The notes below the pieces were generated by a model, which ran no database searches, had not been told where the DNA came from, and saw nothing but the letters and a program-made list of their open reading frames with translations. This document shows positions 44,179 to 53,155 of a stretch of 64,000 nt of DNA, in pieces. Source of the DNA: Cognataquiflexum nitidum (lineage in GTDB: Bacteria; Bacteroidota; Bacteroidia; Cytophagales; Cyclobacteriaceae); NCBI RefSeq assembly GCF_022538055.1, contig NZ_JAKZAM010000006.1:124001-188000 (forward strand), in the 5' to 3' direction. Every line of letters starts with the position of its first letter. Position 1 is the first letter of the stretch. The position numbers and the translations under genes were made by a program.

Positions 44179-47100
44179 TCAACCTTCAAGATTCTGCTTC
44201 CCCAATACAAGCTCCGGCAAAACGATCAATGCTTCCTTGTCCAACTCAGGGTCTTTCCAAAATACAATCCAATTGACGTAGACTTTCTGAAGGGTGTAAC
44301 CTCTTGCTTCAAAAGATTCAAGGGTTTTTTTGAAAGCATTGGAAAAGCGGAGGACAGATTCTCCCTTGGAATTGAAGCATTGATGTCCATTGATTTCGAG
44401 CTTTTCCCCGGGACGAAGGGCCTGTATTTGCCGCTGTTTACCAAAAAAATAATTGAGCCAAACATCATTATGGCTAAGATGTAGGACCAATATATCCGGG
44501 TCAGCATAAGTATTCTCGTCTTGTTTATAATCTCCTTGAGCGATAGGAAAATTAGCCAGATAATTCCCTTGGTAATGGACGGACAAAAGGCTTTTGGCCC
44601 TGGTCATGCCCACGTACAGCAAGCGTTTTTCGGAGGCATCCCTCGGCTGTCCCTGTTGGTGGAGCAGAAAGACCTGGTCAAACTCCTTGCCCTTTGCTTT
44701 GTGGATAGTGGAAACGAGGATGTTTGTAGAAAAGGCGCTGTAAAAATCCTCCATTTTGGATTCGCCCACAAAAGATTGAAAATCACTGAAAAACCGTGTT
44801 TTAGGGTAGATACTTTCAAATTCAGAAAGCAAATGCAAGACCAGATCCAGTTTGCTGCTTTTGCCAAATCTTTCCTGCAACTGCATTTTGGCATTTTCCC
44901 AGACTTGGGGCAGGATTGAAAAGACTCCTTCCGGCAACCTGAGTTGTTGGATGAAATACCGGATCTCAAACAACTGCAATAAATTGAAGCCATCGTTACT
45001 TTGGATCAACCTGACGGGCAGGCGGTGATGCCGCAGCAAGCCGGCTACTTTGAGTGCTTCTTCATTTGTTTTGGTCAATACAGCCACGGTCCCTGAAAGG
45101 TCGGTTTTCGTGATCCTTTCTACCAAAGGTTGGATAAATTGATGTCCACTATGACCGGTAAGGAATAATTTACCTAGGCTAGCATCCTTGGCCATAATGG
45201 GTGTTTGCTTCATCCGGTTAGGAATGGTCTCCAGCCATTGATTGGCAAAATTCACAAGATTGGATTTGCTGCGGTAATTTTCCACCAATTCATATTTTAC
45301 AGCATTTTTTTCAAGGATGAATTTTTCAAGGTATTCAGCGCTGGACCCACGGAAGCCGTAGATATTCTGGTCATCATCTCCTACGGCTATTACCCGCATT
45401 TCCTCATTTTGGGTCATCAGGGCTTCCACCAAAGCATATTCTTCCTTACTCATGTCCTGGGCCTCGTCGATGACAAGCACCAGCTTTGTGATTTCTTTTA
45501 CCTCGGCTTTGTTTTCTCTGATAAGTGAAGTTGCCTGTGCAATGATGTCTCCGGATTTTTCTAAAGTGCCCATTTTTCCCAGCAGGTCAAAACTATAAGA
45601 ATGAAAGGTCTTGATATCCAGGTAAAGTGCCGCATTGCCAATCAGGTCCATCAGCCGTTTTTTGAATTCCGTAGCGGCTACCCGCGAAAAGGTCAACATG
45701 AGCAACTGCTCTTGCTTGACATCCTCCATCAGCAGCAGGGCGGCCAATTTGTGGACCAAAATCCGGGTTTTGCCGCTTCCGGGGCCGGCGGCGACCACGA
45801 TGTATTTTGATTCTCTGTCATTGATGATTTTCAACTGTGAAGGAGAAAGCTCACCAAAAAGCTTTTGGAATTTGGCTGGAGTGATGTTTTGACTGATCTC
45901 CTTTTGCCTGACTCCCTTGAAGTATTTGTTGAGAAAAACAGTATAATTCATCTGAAAATAATCCTCCACAAACTGTAGGGCTTCATGGTAATCGGAGATC
46001 ATTTTTTTGGCATATTCACCCACGATGTGAATCTGCTGGATTTTGTTTTGATAAAACCTGTCCAATTTTTGATAATCCTCCTGCTTGTAGCGGGTCTTGT
46101 TGTCTTCGATTGTCCTTTCTATGTGGAGCCTATTGTACAATACCAAAAATCCGCCTTCGATTTTCAGGGCTTCTATTCGGGAAAGGTAAAAAAGCGCATC
46201 CTCTACTTCGGCTGTGGTACAGGTGCGGACAAAGAGTCCTGAAGTAGTTTCAAAACGATCTTTGAGTTCCTGAACAGAAAAATCAACCGGAGCTTCCCCC
46301 GAGAAAAGAGGCAGGTCAATCTCCGCAGATTCAGCATTGCTGAAAAGCTCTTGGATAATAAACTTAGATAATTCATGTCTTTTGCGGAATTGACTCTTCA
46401 GATCCTCTAATGGAAGGTTTAGCTTCAATTCCACATGGTTTTTGGATGTTTTGGAAATTCTTTTGCTGACCCAGTTCTTGATGCTCCAATAGTTGATAAC
46501 TGCCCGTATCCTTATCGGATTGACACTTGTCAAACCTTCCGCCTCTGCGGCTTCATTCAAGGCTTTTAGGTTGTAGGTGGCTGTACTTTGGGAAATCTGG
46601 GGAAGGAGAAAATTTTCCAATAAACCGAAAGCATCCACGATATCAAGCGAGCGGTTGACATTTTCAGATTTCCGGACAAAAGCCTTCAGGTCCTTGGCAT
46701 CTGCCAATATTTTTTCTTGCCTGAGCAATTGGATGATTTCGATGACGTCTTCTTTGACTATGCCGAGATGATCGGCGATGTAGTCGACCCTTGCCTCTGC
46801 TCCATCTTCTTGATTTTTTTGTCTGCTTTTGGAGGAAAACAGTTTTTTGATGATCCTGACGGCTTTTTCTTTTTGCTTAACATTAAAGTTTGGTGAAGAT
46901 TCTATTTTTGAAATTGCCTCCTGTGCGGTTTTCGTTTGGATGCTACTCGCAAAAATCTTGGGCATGTTCTGTCCCCTTTTGAGGTAACCGGCATCCTCCA
47001 GTGCTGCTATGGCGGTGGTCACCCTTGTTTCGATATCACGGATAGAATCATCCCATCCTGCCTTTCGTGCGATTTCCAAAGCGGAATTGGATACCTGCTT

Positions 47101-49002
47101 GCGGTACCGTGTGAGTTCTTTGACGGCTTTCCAAATCTGTTGGATTTCTTTGAGGGTAAGTTTAGTCTGATTGAGAAGGATGAAATGTTTGCTCAAATCC
47201 TCCTCAGCGAAAAGCACAAAACAGTCGGCTTCAATATTCTCATCGCGACCGGCCCGACCGGCTTCCTGCACATAATTTTCCAGGGAGTCAGAGATTTCAT
47301 AGTGAACCACCAGACCAACATCTTTTTTGTCCACTCCCATGCCGAATGCTGAGGTGGCGACCATGATATCCACTTCTCCTGCAATAAAAGCATTTTGATT
47401 AGCGGTTTTATCGGCTTTTTCCATTTTGCCATGGAAAGCCCTCGCATGATACCCATCTATCTTGAGTTTTTCTGCCAAGAGATCGGCTTTTCTTGTCCGC
47501 GATACATACATGATACTTGGACATTGTTTTGCCTCTAATAAATCCCGCAGCGCAACATACTTTTCATCTTCCCTGTTTTTTTCGACCACTTCAAAATTCA
47601 AGTTGGTACGGGCCACAGTCGAGCGGAATATTTCAAGATGGAGGGAAAGCTTATCTTTAAAATAGGTTCTGATGTCCTCAATGACTTTTTGTTTTGCAGT
47701 CGCCGTAAAACAGGAAACAGGAATGGGTTCCTGCAACCTTTTCTTATGCTCTAGGGCTTTGATAAAATCTGCTATATAGAGGTAATCTATCCTAAAATCT
47801 TGTCCCCAAGAGGAAAAACAGTGGGCTTCATCAATGACAAAACGGTTGATTTTCCTACCCAACAATAGCCGTTCTATTGATTTGGAACGCAGGGATTCAG
47901 GTGAAATATACAGTAGGGAAGCGGATCCGTCCTCTACACGCTCAAAGGATTTGGCTCTCTCTATGGGATCCAAAAGTCCGTTGATGGTGACAGCGGCGGT
48001 GATGCCTTGGTTTTCGAGGTTATCCACCTGATCTTTCATCAAAGACTGCAATGGGGAAATGACCACGGTGAGGGCCATTTCATTTCTTCCTGCCATCAGC
48101 GCCGGCAATTGGAAAGTAATAGATTTACCTCCTCCCGTAGGAAAGATCGCAAGCAAAGACTTGCCATCCACAGCGGCCTGTACAGCCTGTTCCTGCAAAG
48201 CTTCACCTCCGTAGGAACGGAACCTGCCAAATCCAAAAATTTCCTCCAAGCCTTTGTGGATGTTGTGTTTTTCAATACAAAAAGTACATCCCGGCAAACA
48301 GGGTCTTCCCCGAAGCAAGGTTAAGATACGGTCAGTCTTGGGAAATTGCTGCAGTACCCATGCGGGCGGAACACTGCTTTGGTCCCCGGCATGAATCAGA
48401 GAAAGCGCAAAGGCCAAGGGAATTCTATGATTCTCGAGCATTTTTTCCAAGTTTGCATTGGTACAAATTTGGCCTTCAAATTTTTCACGGATTTTTTGGG
48501 CAAGGTTTACAGAAAGTTTTTCGAAACCGATAAAATCGAAGAAACCTTTAAATTCGACTGTTTTATGAAGCAGAGAAAATAAAATTAGCTGGAATTCAAA
48601 ATCCAAAGCAAGAAATGCACTGACTTCGTCAAAAAACAAGTCTTTGGCCTTGACCGCATCAAAGAGGGGATTATTGAGGCTGTCGGTCTGGAGTTTGTCG
48701 TCTTTGACTAGATGATGATAGGGGTGTTTTGGAAAAAGTAAAGGTGAAAGAAATAGGGTATCGATGAATTTCAGATCGTTTAAACCGGATTCTTGAAAGG
48801 CATTTAATAAGAAGTTAAGGTCATGATTCAAAAGGTTGTGACCGCAAAGAAACTTGGTGTTGCCTATGAAGGATATAAATTCTGCAATTCGGTTTGAATG
48901 AAAAGTACTGCCATTGTTATTAATTCCACCAAGATCAAGGATTTTATGGCTTTTGGGATCAATTTCAGTATCTAAGAAGAGGATATTATGCACAGATGGC
49001 AA
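44179..49002 (-). CDS. Exonuclease-RecQ-UvrD fusion helicase
   Basis: A 1607-residue protein joining three DNA enzymes. Residues ~1-180 are a DEDD exonuclease (FLDTEIDP, HDLNFL, and DAVKAKDLF; Asp11, Glu13, Asp61, Asp115). A Cys cluster CLPGCTFC (235-242) follows. Residues ~265-740 are a RecQ helicase: Walker A FPTGGGKSITF at 287-297, FVIDEAHCFSSWGQDFR, VQEAGRAGRDE. A helical wHTH region comes next. From ~1060 a UvrD/PcrA-type helicase follows: AAGPGSGKTR at 1071-1079, LVIDEAQDMSKEE, VGDDDQNIYGFRGSS, and TIHKAKGKEFDQVFLL. No stop or frameshift is visible. It could unwind and trim DNA in repair or defence. Confidence 0.9.
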   Translation of the reverse strand: MPSVHNILFLDTEIDPKSHKILDLGGINNNGSTFHSNRIAEFISFIGNTKFLCGHNLLNHDLNFLLNAFQESGLNDLKFIDTLFLSPLLFPKHPYHHLVKDDKLQTDSLNNPLFDAVKAKDLFFDEVSAFLALDFEFQLILFSLLHKTVEFKGFFDFIGFEKLSVNLAQKIREKFEGQICTNANLEKMLENHRIPLAFALSLIHAGDQSSVPPAWVLQQFPKTDRILTLLRGRPCLPGCTFCIEKHNIHKGLEEIFGFGRFRSYGGEALQEQAVQAAVDGKSLLAIFPTGGGKSITFQLPALMAGRNEMALTVVISPLQSLMKDQVDNLENQGITAAVTINGLLDPIERAKSFERVEDGSASLLYISPESLRSKSIERLLLGRKINRFVIDEAHCFSSWGQDFRIDYLYIADFIKALEHKKRLQEPIPVSCFTATAKQKVIEDIRTYFKDKLSLHLEIFRSTVARTNLNFEVVEKNREDEKYVALRDLLEAKQCPSIMYVSRTRKADLLAEKLKIDGYHARAFHGKMEKADKTANQNAFIAGEVDIMVATSAFGMGVDKKDVGLVVHYEISDSLENYVQEAGRAGRDENIEADCFVLFAEEDLSKHFILLNQTKLTLKEIQQIWKAVKELTRYRKQVSNSALEIARKAGWDDSIRDIETRVTTAIAALEDAGYLKRGQNMPKIFASSIQTKTAQEAISKIESSPNFNVKQKEKAVRIIKKLFSSKSRQKNQEDGAEARVDYIADHLGIVKEDVIEIIQLLRQEKILADAKDLKAFVRKSENVNRSLDIVDAFGLLENFLLPQISQSTATYNLKALNEAAEAEGLTSVNPIRIRAVINYWSIKNWVSKRISKTSKNHVELKLNLPLEDLKSQFRKRHELSKFIIQELFSNAESAEIDLPLFSGEAPVDFSVQELKDRFETTSGLFVRTCTTAEVEDALFYLSRIEALKIEGGFLVLYNRLHIERTIEDNKTRYKQEDYQKLDRFYQNKIQQIHIVGEYAKKMISDYHEALQFVEDYFQMNYTVFLNKYFKGVRQKEISQNITPAKFQKLFGELSPSQLKIINDRESKYIVVAAGPGSGKTRILVHKLAALLLMEDVKQEQLLMLTFSRVAATEFKKRLMDLIGNAALYLDIKTFHSYSFDLLGKMGTLEKSGDIIAQATSLIRENKAEVKEITKLVLVIDEAQDMSKEEYALVEALMTQNEEMRVIAVGDDDQNIYGFRGSSAEYLEKFILEKNAVKYELVENYRSKSNLVNFANQWLETIPNRMKQTPIMAKDASLGKLFLTGHSGHQFIQPLVERITKTDLSGTVAVLTKTNEEALKVAGLLRHHRLPVRLIQSNDGFNLLQLFEIRYFIQQLRLPEGVFSILPQVWENAKMQLQERFGKSSKLDLVLHLLSEFESIYPKTRFFSDFQSFVGESKMEDFYSAFSTNILVSTIHKAKGKEFDQVFLLHQQGQPRDASEKRLLYVGMTRAKSLLSVHYQGNYLANFPIAQGDYKQDENTYADPDILVLHLSHNDVWLNYFFGKQRQIQALRPGEKLEINGHQCFNSKGESVLRFSNAFKKTLESFEARGYTLQKVYVNWIVFWKDPELDKEALIVLPELVLGKQNLEG

Positions 49003-49245
49003 CGCTTGAATTAAATACAGTTTCAGTTAGAAAGATAGTAAATTAAATTCTCCCTGTTTTCCATTAATTGAGCTAAACCTATTGTACCAAGTACAAAAGG
49101 TAAATGTTGAAGTTCACAGTATAAACAATTAAAGAAACTCTAGAAAATAAGTATTAATCAATTCCGGCTCAAAAGCTCCTATTTGCCCTAAAATTAACTC
49201 TATGGAAAATAGCTAAACGGCTTCTTTTGAAAGCTTTGCATGGAA

Positions 49246-50256
49246 TTATTCCATTACTTTTTGATCCATCCGGTCAATCTCTTTCTGAACTTCGGCGATG
49301 AGCTGCTGCTCTGTAGGAAGGTACAATTGGTATTTGCTGGCGACGATGGATTTGTTGGTTTCGGGTAGGGTGATTTTGACCACTGCATCATTTTTATCGG
49401 CGCAAAGCAAGATGCCGATTGTGGGATTTTCAAAGTCCTGTTTTTCGAAACGGTCATAGAAGTTAACATACATCTGCAACTGACCGATATCCTGATGGGT
49501 AAGTTTGGCGGTTTTTATTTCAAACAGTACGAAACATTGCAAGAGCCTATTGTAAAATACCAAGTCGATAGAAAATTCATCTCCTTCAATGTGAATGCGT
49601 TTCTGCCTTGCCACAAACGAAAAGCCATTGCCTATTTCCAACAGAAAATCCTGCAAATGGGTAATGATAGCGCCTTCTAAATCTTTTTCGTAATAGGCAG
49701 CTTCCCGTCTTAAACCCAAAAATTCCAACACCATCGGGTCTTTGATGATCTCTCTAGCATCGCTTGGTAGTTTTTCCTCTCTTGCCACGGCCAAGACAGC
49801 TTGTACATCATTGCTGAGTAGCAATCTTTCAAACAATTGGCTGTTGATCTGCCTTTCCAGTTGTCTTGCAGTCCAATTGTTTTTTGTTGCCTCCGCAATG
49901 TAGAATTCCCTTTTGTCGTGATTTTCAAAACTTATTAATGTCTTGTAATGTGTCCAGCTCAATTGTGTCCGCAGTGCGGACACAATTGGAAATGTGCGAT
50001 AAAACTGACGGTACCAATTTAACTGACGATATGAAAAGCCAGTACCAAATTGGGGCTGTAATGTTTCAGACAATGATTTAATCAGAAAATTGCCATAGCC
50101 AGCTCTATCTTTTCCTTCTTGCTCCTCTTCAAAAATAACCTTCCCGATTTGCCAATACATCAGTACACGTTCGCTGTCCACTGAGCGAATGGCCCGTTCC
50201 CTTGCTGAGGCAATGATACTTTGAATTTGATGTATCAGTTCTTTTTTCAGTTCCAT
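49246..50256 (-). CDS. DUF1016 family PDDEXK nuclease (YhcG-like)
   Basis: A 336-residue protein. The N-terminal DUF1016 domain has YWQIGKVIFEEEQEGKDRAGYG and SYRQLNWYRQFYRTFPIV. The C-terminal PDDEXK nuclease domain runs IHIEGDEFSIDLVFYNRLLQCFVLFEIKTAKLTHQD, with Asp in FSIDLVFYN and the E-x-K in EIKTAK. The family is linked to phage resistance and mobile DNA, but its cut site is unknown. The coding sequence contains a 29-base perfect palindrome. No partner gene is in an operon with it. A relic of a second copy is at 38.9 kb. Confidence 0.88.
   Translation of the reverse strand: MELKKELIHQIQSIIASARERAIRSVDSERVLMYWQIGKVIFEEEQEGKDRAGYGNFLIKSLSETLQPQFGTGFSYRQLNWYRQFYRTFPIVSALRTQLSWTHYKTLISFENHDKREFYIAEATKNNWTARQLERQINSQLFERLLLSNDVQAVLAVAREEKLPSDAREIIKDPMVLEFLGLRREAAYYEKDLEGAIITHLQDFLLEIGNGFSFVARQKRIHIEGDEFSIDLVFYNRLLQCFVLFEIKTAKLTHQDIGQLQMYVNFYDRFEKQDFENPTIGILLCADKNDAVVKITLPETNKSIVASKYQLYLPTEQQLIAEVQKEIDRMDQKVME
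49960..49988. repeat. Perfect palindrome inside the DUF1016 gene
   Basis: Arms CAATTGTGTCCGCA and TGCGGACACAATTG around a single central G, coding in frame for PIVSALRTQL. The same palindrome, decayed, is in the relic at 38924-38952. Confidence 0.85.
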
Positions 50257-50451
50257 TATTCTATTTGGGTAGTGAAAAGGCTTCAGCAGCTTTTTCAGAT
50301 TAGGTATGTAACGACTATTAAGATAATTAAAATAACTTCTTTCCCAAACTATTTTTCTTATTGATCCAAATCAAAATTTGAGGCTTTGATAGTCAGATTC
50401 CAAGGGAAAAATCCGAAATTGAAGTTTGTATATATATCCATCCCTAAGACC

Positions 50452-51456
50452 ATGAAGGATTCCATCGTATTTTCGTTATTTCTCCTGATAGCCATTTCCT
50501 GTACCCAATCCAAAAACACCATGAAAGCAAACAGTTCGATAGAAATCCTGGATGACGCAGCATTGAGTCTGATAGACCCTGAGGCCATGTTGGAGGTGAT
50601 CGCCGAGGGTTTTGAGTGGACGGAGGGACCCTTATGGCTTGAAAAAGAGCAGAAGCTATTATTTTCAGATATTCCAAACAACTCGATTTTTCAGATTGAT
50701 GCAAAAGGTGAAACAAGCCTTTACCTCAAACCTTCAGGTTATACCGGTGATGCTGCCCGTGGCGGAGAAACAGGTTCCAATGCCTTGATCTTGGATCCTC
50801 AGGGGAATTTGGTGCTTTGCCAACATGGAGACCGAAGGATGGCAAAGATGAATGCGCCTTTGGATCAGCCCAAGGCAGATTTTGTAAGCATTGTGGATAA
50901 CTATCAGGGCAAGCGGCTCAACAGCCCGAATGATGCGATTTATGACAACGCAGGAAATTTATACTTCACTGACCCACCTTATGGCTTGGAGTTCAATGTG
51001 GACGATCCGGCTAAGGAACTTGATTTTCAGGGAATCTTATGCCTGAAGACAGATGGAGAACTCCTGCTTGTGGATATGATTTCCCGTCCAAATGGCATCA
51101 CCTTCAGCCCTGACCAAACAAAACTAATTGTGGCCAATTCTGATCCAAAACAGGCGGTTTGGTTTCAATATGACATTGTGTCCCCGGGTGTGGTGGAAAA
51201 CAGGCAGTTGTTTTTTGACAGCACAGACTTGGTCGGAAAGGAAGGGCAGCAGGGACTTCCTGATGGGATGAAGATGCATAGTTCGGGGTATTTGTTTGCG
51301 ACCGGACTGGGAGGAATTTGGGTATTCAATCCTAGCGGAAAGGTTGTGGCACGTATCTATACCGGGGAGGCCACGTCTAATTGTGCTTTTTCGACGGATG
51401 AAAGGACATTGTATATCACGGCGGATTACTATGTGTTGAAGATGGGGTTGAAGTGA
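50452..51456 (+). CDS. SMP-30/gluconolactonase-family lipoprotein
   Basis: A 334-residue six-bladed beta-propeller, starting MKDSIVFSLFLLIAISC with lipid-anchored Cys17. The metal and active-site strands are GFEWTEGPLWL (Glu), LNSPNDAIYDNAGNLYFTDPPYGL (Asn, Asp) and RPNGITFSPD, with FATGLGGIWVFNPSGK closing the propeller. It hydrolyses sugar lactones such as gluconolactone in its family. Monocistronic, facing a repeat array. A possible partner is the distant gluconate-type dehydrogenase at the window start; that link is speculative. Confidence 0.9.
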   Translation: MKDSIVFSLFLLIAISCTQSKNTMKANSSIEILDDAALSLIDPEAMLEVIAEGFEWTEGPLWLEKEQKLLFSDIPNNSIFQIDAKGETSLYLKPSGYTGDAARGGETGSNALILDPQGNLVLCQHGDRRMAKMNAPLDQPKADFVSIVDNYQGKRLNSPNDAIYDNAGNLYFTDPPYGLEFNVDDPAKELDFQGILCLKTDGELLLVDMISRPNGITFSPDQTKLIVANSDPKQAVWFQYDIVSPGVVENRQLFFDSTDLVGKEGQQGLPDGMKMHSSGYLFATGLGGIWVFNPSGKVVARIYTGEATSNCAFSTDERTLYITADYYVLKMGLK

Positions 51457-51469
51457 TTCTTTTCCCACA

Positions 51470-53010
51470 AAGACACTAAGGCACGGAGGAATTTATTTTC
51501 ACGCAAAGACACAGGGACGTAAAAAAAGAGAGAAGAAAAAATTTCCCGCAAAGGCACAAAAGCACAAAGAAAAAGTAAAAGCCTTTAGAGAGACACCTTG
51601 CGTTCTTAGCGAAACCATTGTAATCATTGTGGTAAATAATCTCCCGCGAAGGCGCGAAGACACAAAGAAAAATACCAATAATAAATGAGATTCTTCACCT
51701 CCGCAAGCTCCGGTTCAGAATGACGTTTATAGAATACCATCTGTGAAAATCTGTGTGAATCTGTGGTAAGGAGTTTTTCCCGCAGATATCGCAGATTGAC
51801 GCAGAAAAAAAGAGAATGCGTCCCGCGAAGGCGCGAAGACACAAAGAAAAATACCAATAATAAATGAGATTCTTCACCTCCGCAAGCTCCGGTTCAGAAT
51901 GACGTTTATAGAATACCATCTGTGAAAATCTGTGTGAATCTGTGGTAAGGAGTTTTTCCCGCAGATATCGCAGATTGACGCAGAAAAAAAGAGAATGCGT
52001 CCCGCGAAGGCGCGAAGACACAAAGAAAAATACCAATAATAAATGAGATTCTTCACCTCCGCAAGCTCCGGTTCAGAATGACGTATTTAGAAAACCATCT
52101 GTGAAAATCTGTGTGCATCTGTGGTAAGGATGTTTTCCTGCAGATATCGCAGATTGACGCAGAAAAAAAGAGAATGTCTCCCGCGAAGGTGCGAAGACAC
52201 AAAGAAAAAATTTTAACTCGGAGGACGCGGAGGGCACGGAGAAAAACAATAATGATGTGTCACACAAAGGCACAAAAACACAAAGAAAAAGTAAAAGCCT
52301 TTAGAGAGACACCTTGCGTTCTTAGCGAAACCATTGTGATCATTGCGGTAAATAATCTCCCGCGAAGGCGCAAAGAAAAATACCATTAAAATATGAGATT
52401 CTTCACCTCCGCAAGCTCCGGTTCAGAATGACGTTTATAGAATACCATCTGTGAAAATCTGTGTGCATCTGTGGTAAGGAGTTTTTCCTGCTGATATCGA
52501 AGATTGACGCAGAAAAAAAGAGAATGTCTCCCGCGAAGGTGCGAAGACACAAAGAAAAAATTTTAACTCGGAGGACGCGGAGGGCACGGAGAAAAACAAT
52601 AATGATGTGTCACACAAAGGCACAAAAACACAAAGAAAAAGTAAAAGCCTTTAGAGAGACACCTTGCGTTCTTAGCGAAACCATTGTGATCATTGCGGTA
52701 AATAATCTCCCGCGAAGGCGCAAAGAAAAATACCATTAAAATATGAGATTCTTCACCTCCGCAAGCTCCGGTTCAGAATGACGTTTATAGAATACCATCT
52801 GTGAAAATCTGTGTGCATCTGTGGTAAGGAGTTTTTCCTGCTGATATCGAAGATTGACGCAGAAAAAAAGAGAATGTCTCCCAAGAAGGCGCGAAGACGC
52901 AAAGAAAAATACCAATAATAAATGAGATTCTTCACCTCCGCAAGCTCCGGTTCAGAATGACGTTTATAGAATACCATCTGTGAAAATCTGTGTCAATCTG
53001 TGGTAAAGAT
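51470..53010. repeat. Composite tandem repeat array (179- and 350-base units)
   Basis: Units beginning TCCCGCGAAGG start at 51642, 51821, 52000 and 52179 (exactly 179 bases apart), then 52529 and 52879 (350 bases apart). The 350-base unit is the 179-base unit plus a 171-base segment related to 51487-51641. Each unit holds CGCAGATTGACGCAGA and CACCTCCGCAAGCTCCGG. Non-coding; the many ORFs on both strands are artefacts of repeat content. Confidence 0.9.
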
Positions 53011-53024
53011 GAATTCACAGAGAT

Positions 53025-53048
53025 AAAAAAAGCCTCCTTTCGGAGGCT
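53025..53048 (-). terminator. Terminator of the S9 peptidase gene
   Basis: On the minus strand: AGCCTCC, GAAA loop, GGAGGCT, then TTTTTT. A second, longer hairpin (ACCTTTGAGGTC...GACCTCGAAGGT) sits just after the stop at ~53116-53150. Confidence 0.85.
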
Positions 53049-53155
53049 GATTTTCGTTTCTTGCTTCTCGTTTCTCGCTTGTTGGCTCTTGCCTCTCGTC
53101 TCTTGCTTCATTTAGGAAGGAAACCTTCGAGGTCAAAAAGAGACCTCAAAGGTGG

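Noticed and set aside
51624..52977. Series of ORFs of 60-113 codons on both strands in the repeat array
   Set aside because: All are translations of the same tandem repeat, repeat identically at each unit, and have no protein-like features.
51642..53010. CRISPR-like array
   Set aside because: Units are 179 and 350 bases long with no short repeat and unique-spacer structure, and no cas gene is near.
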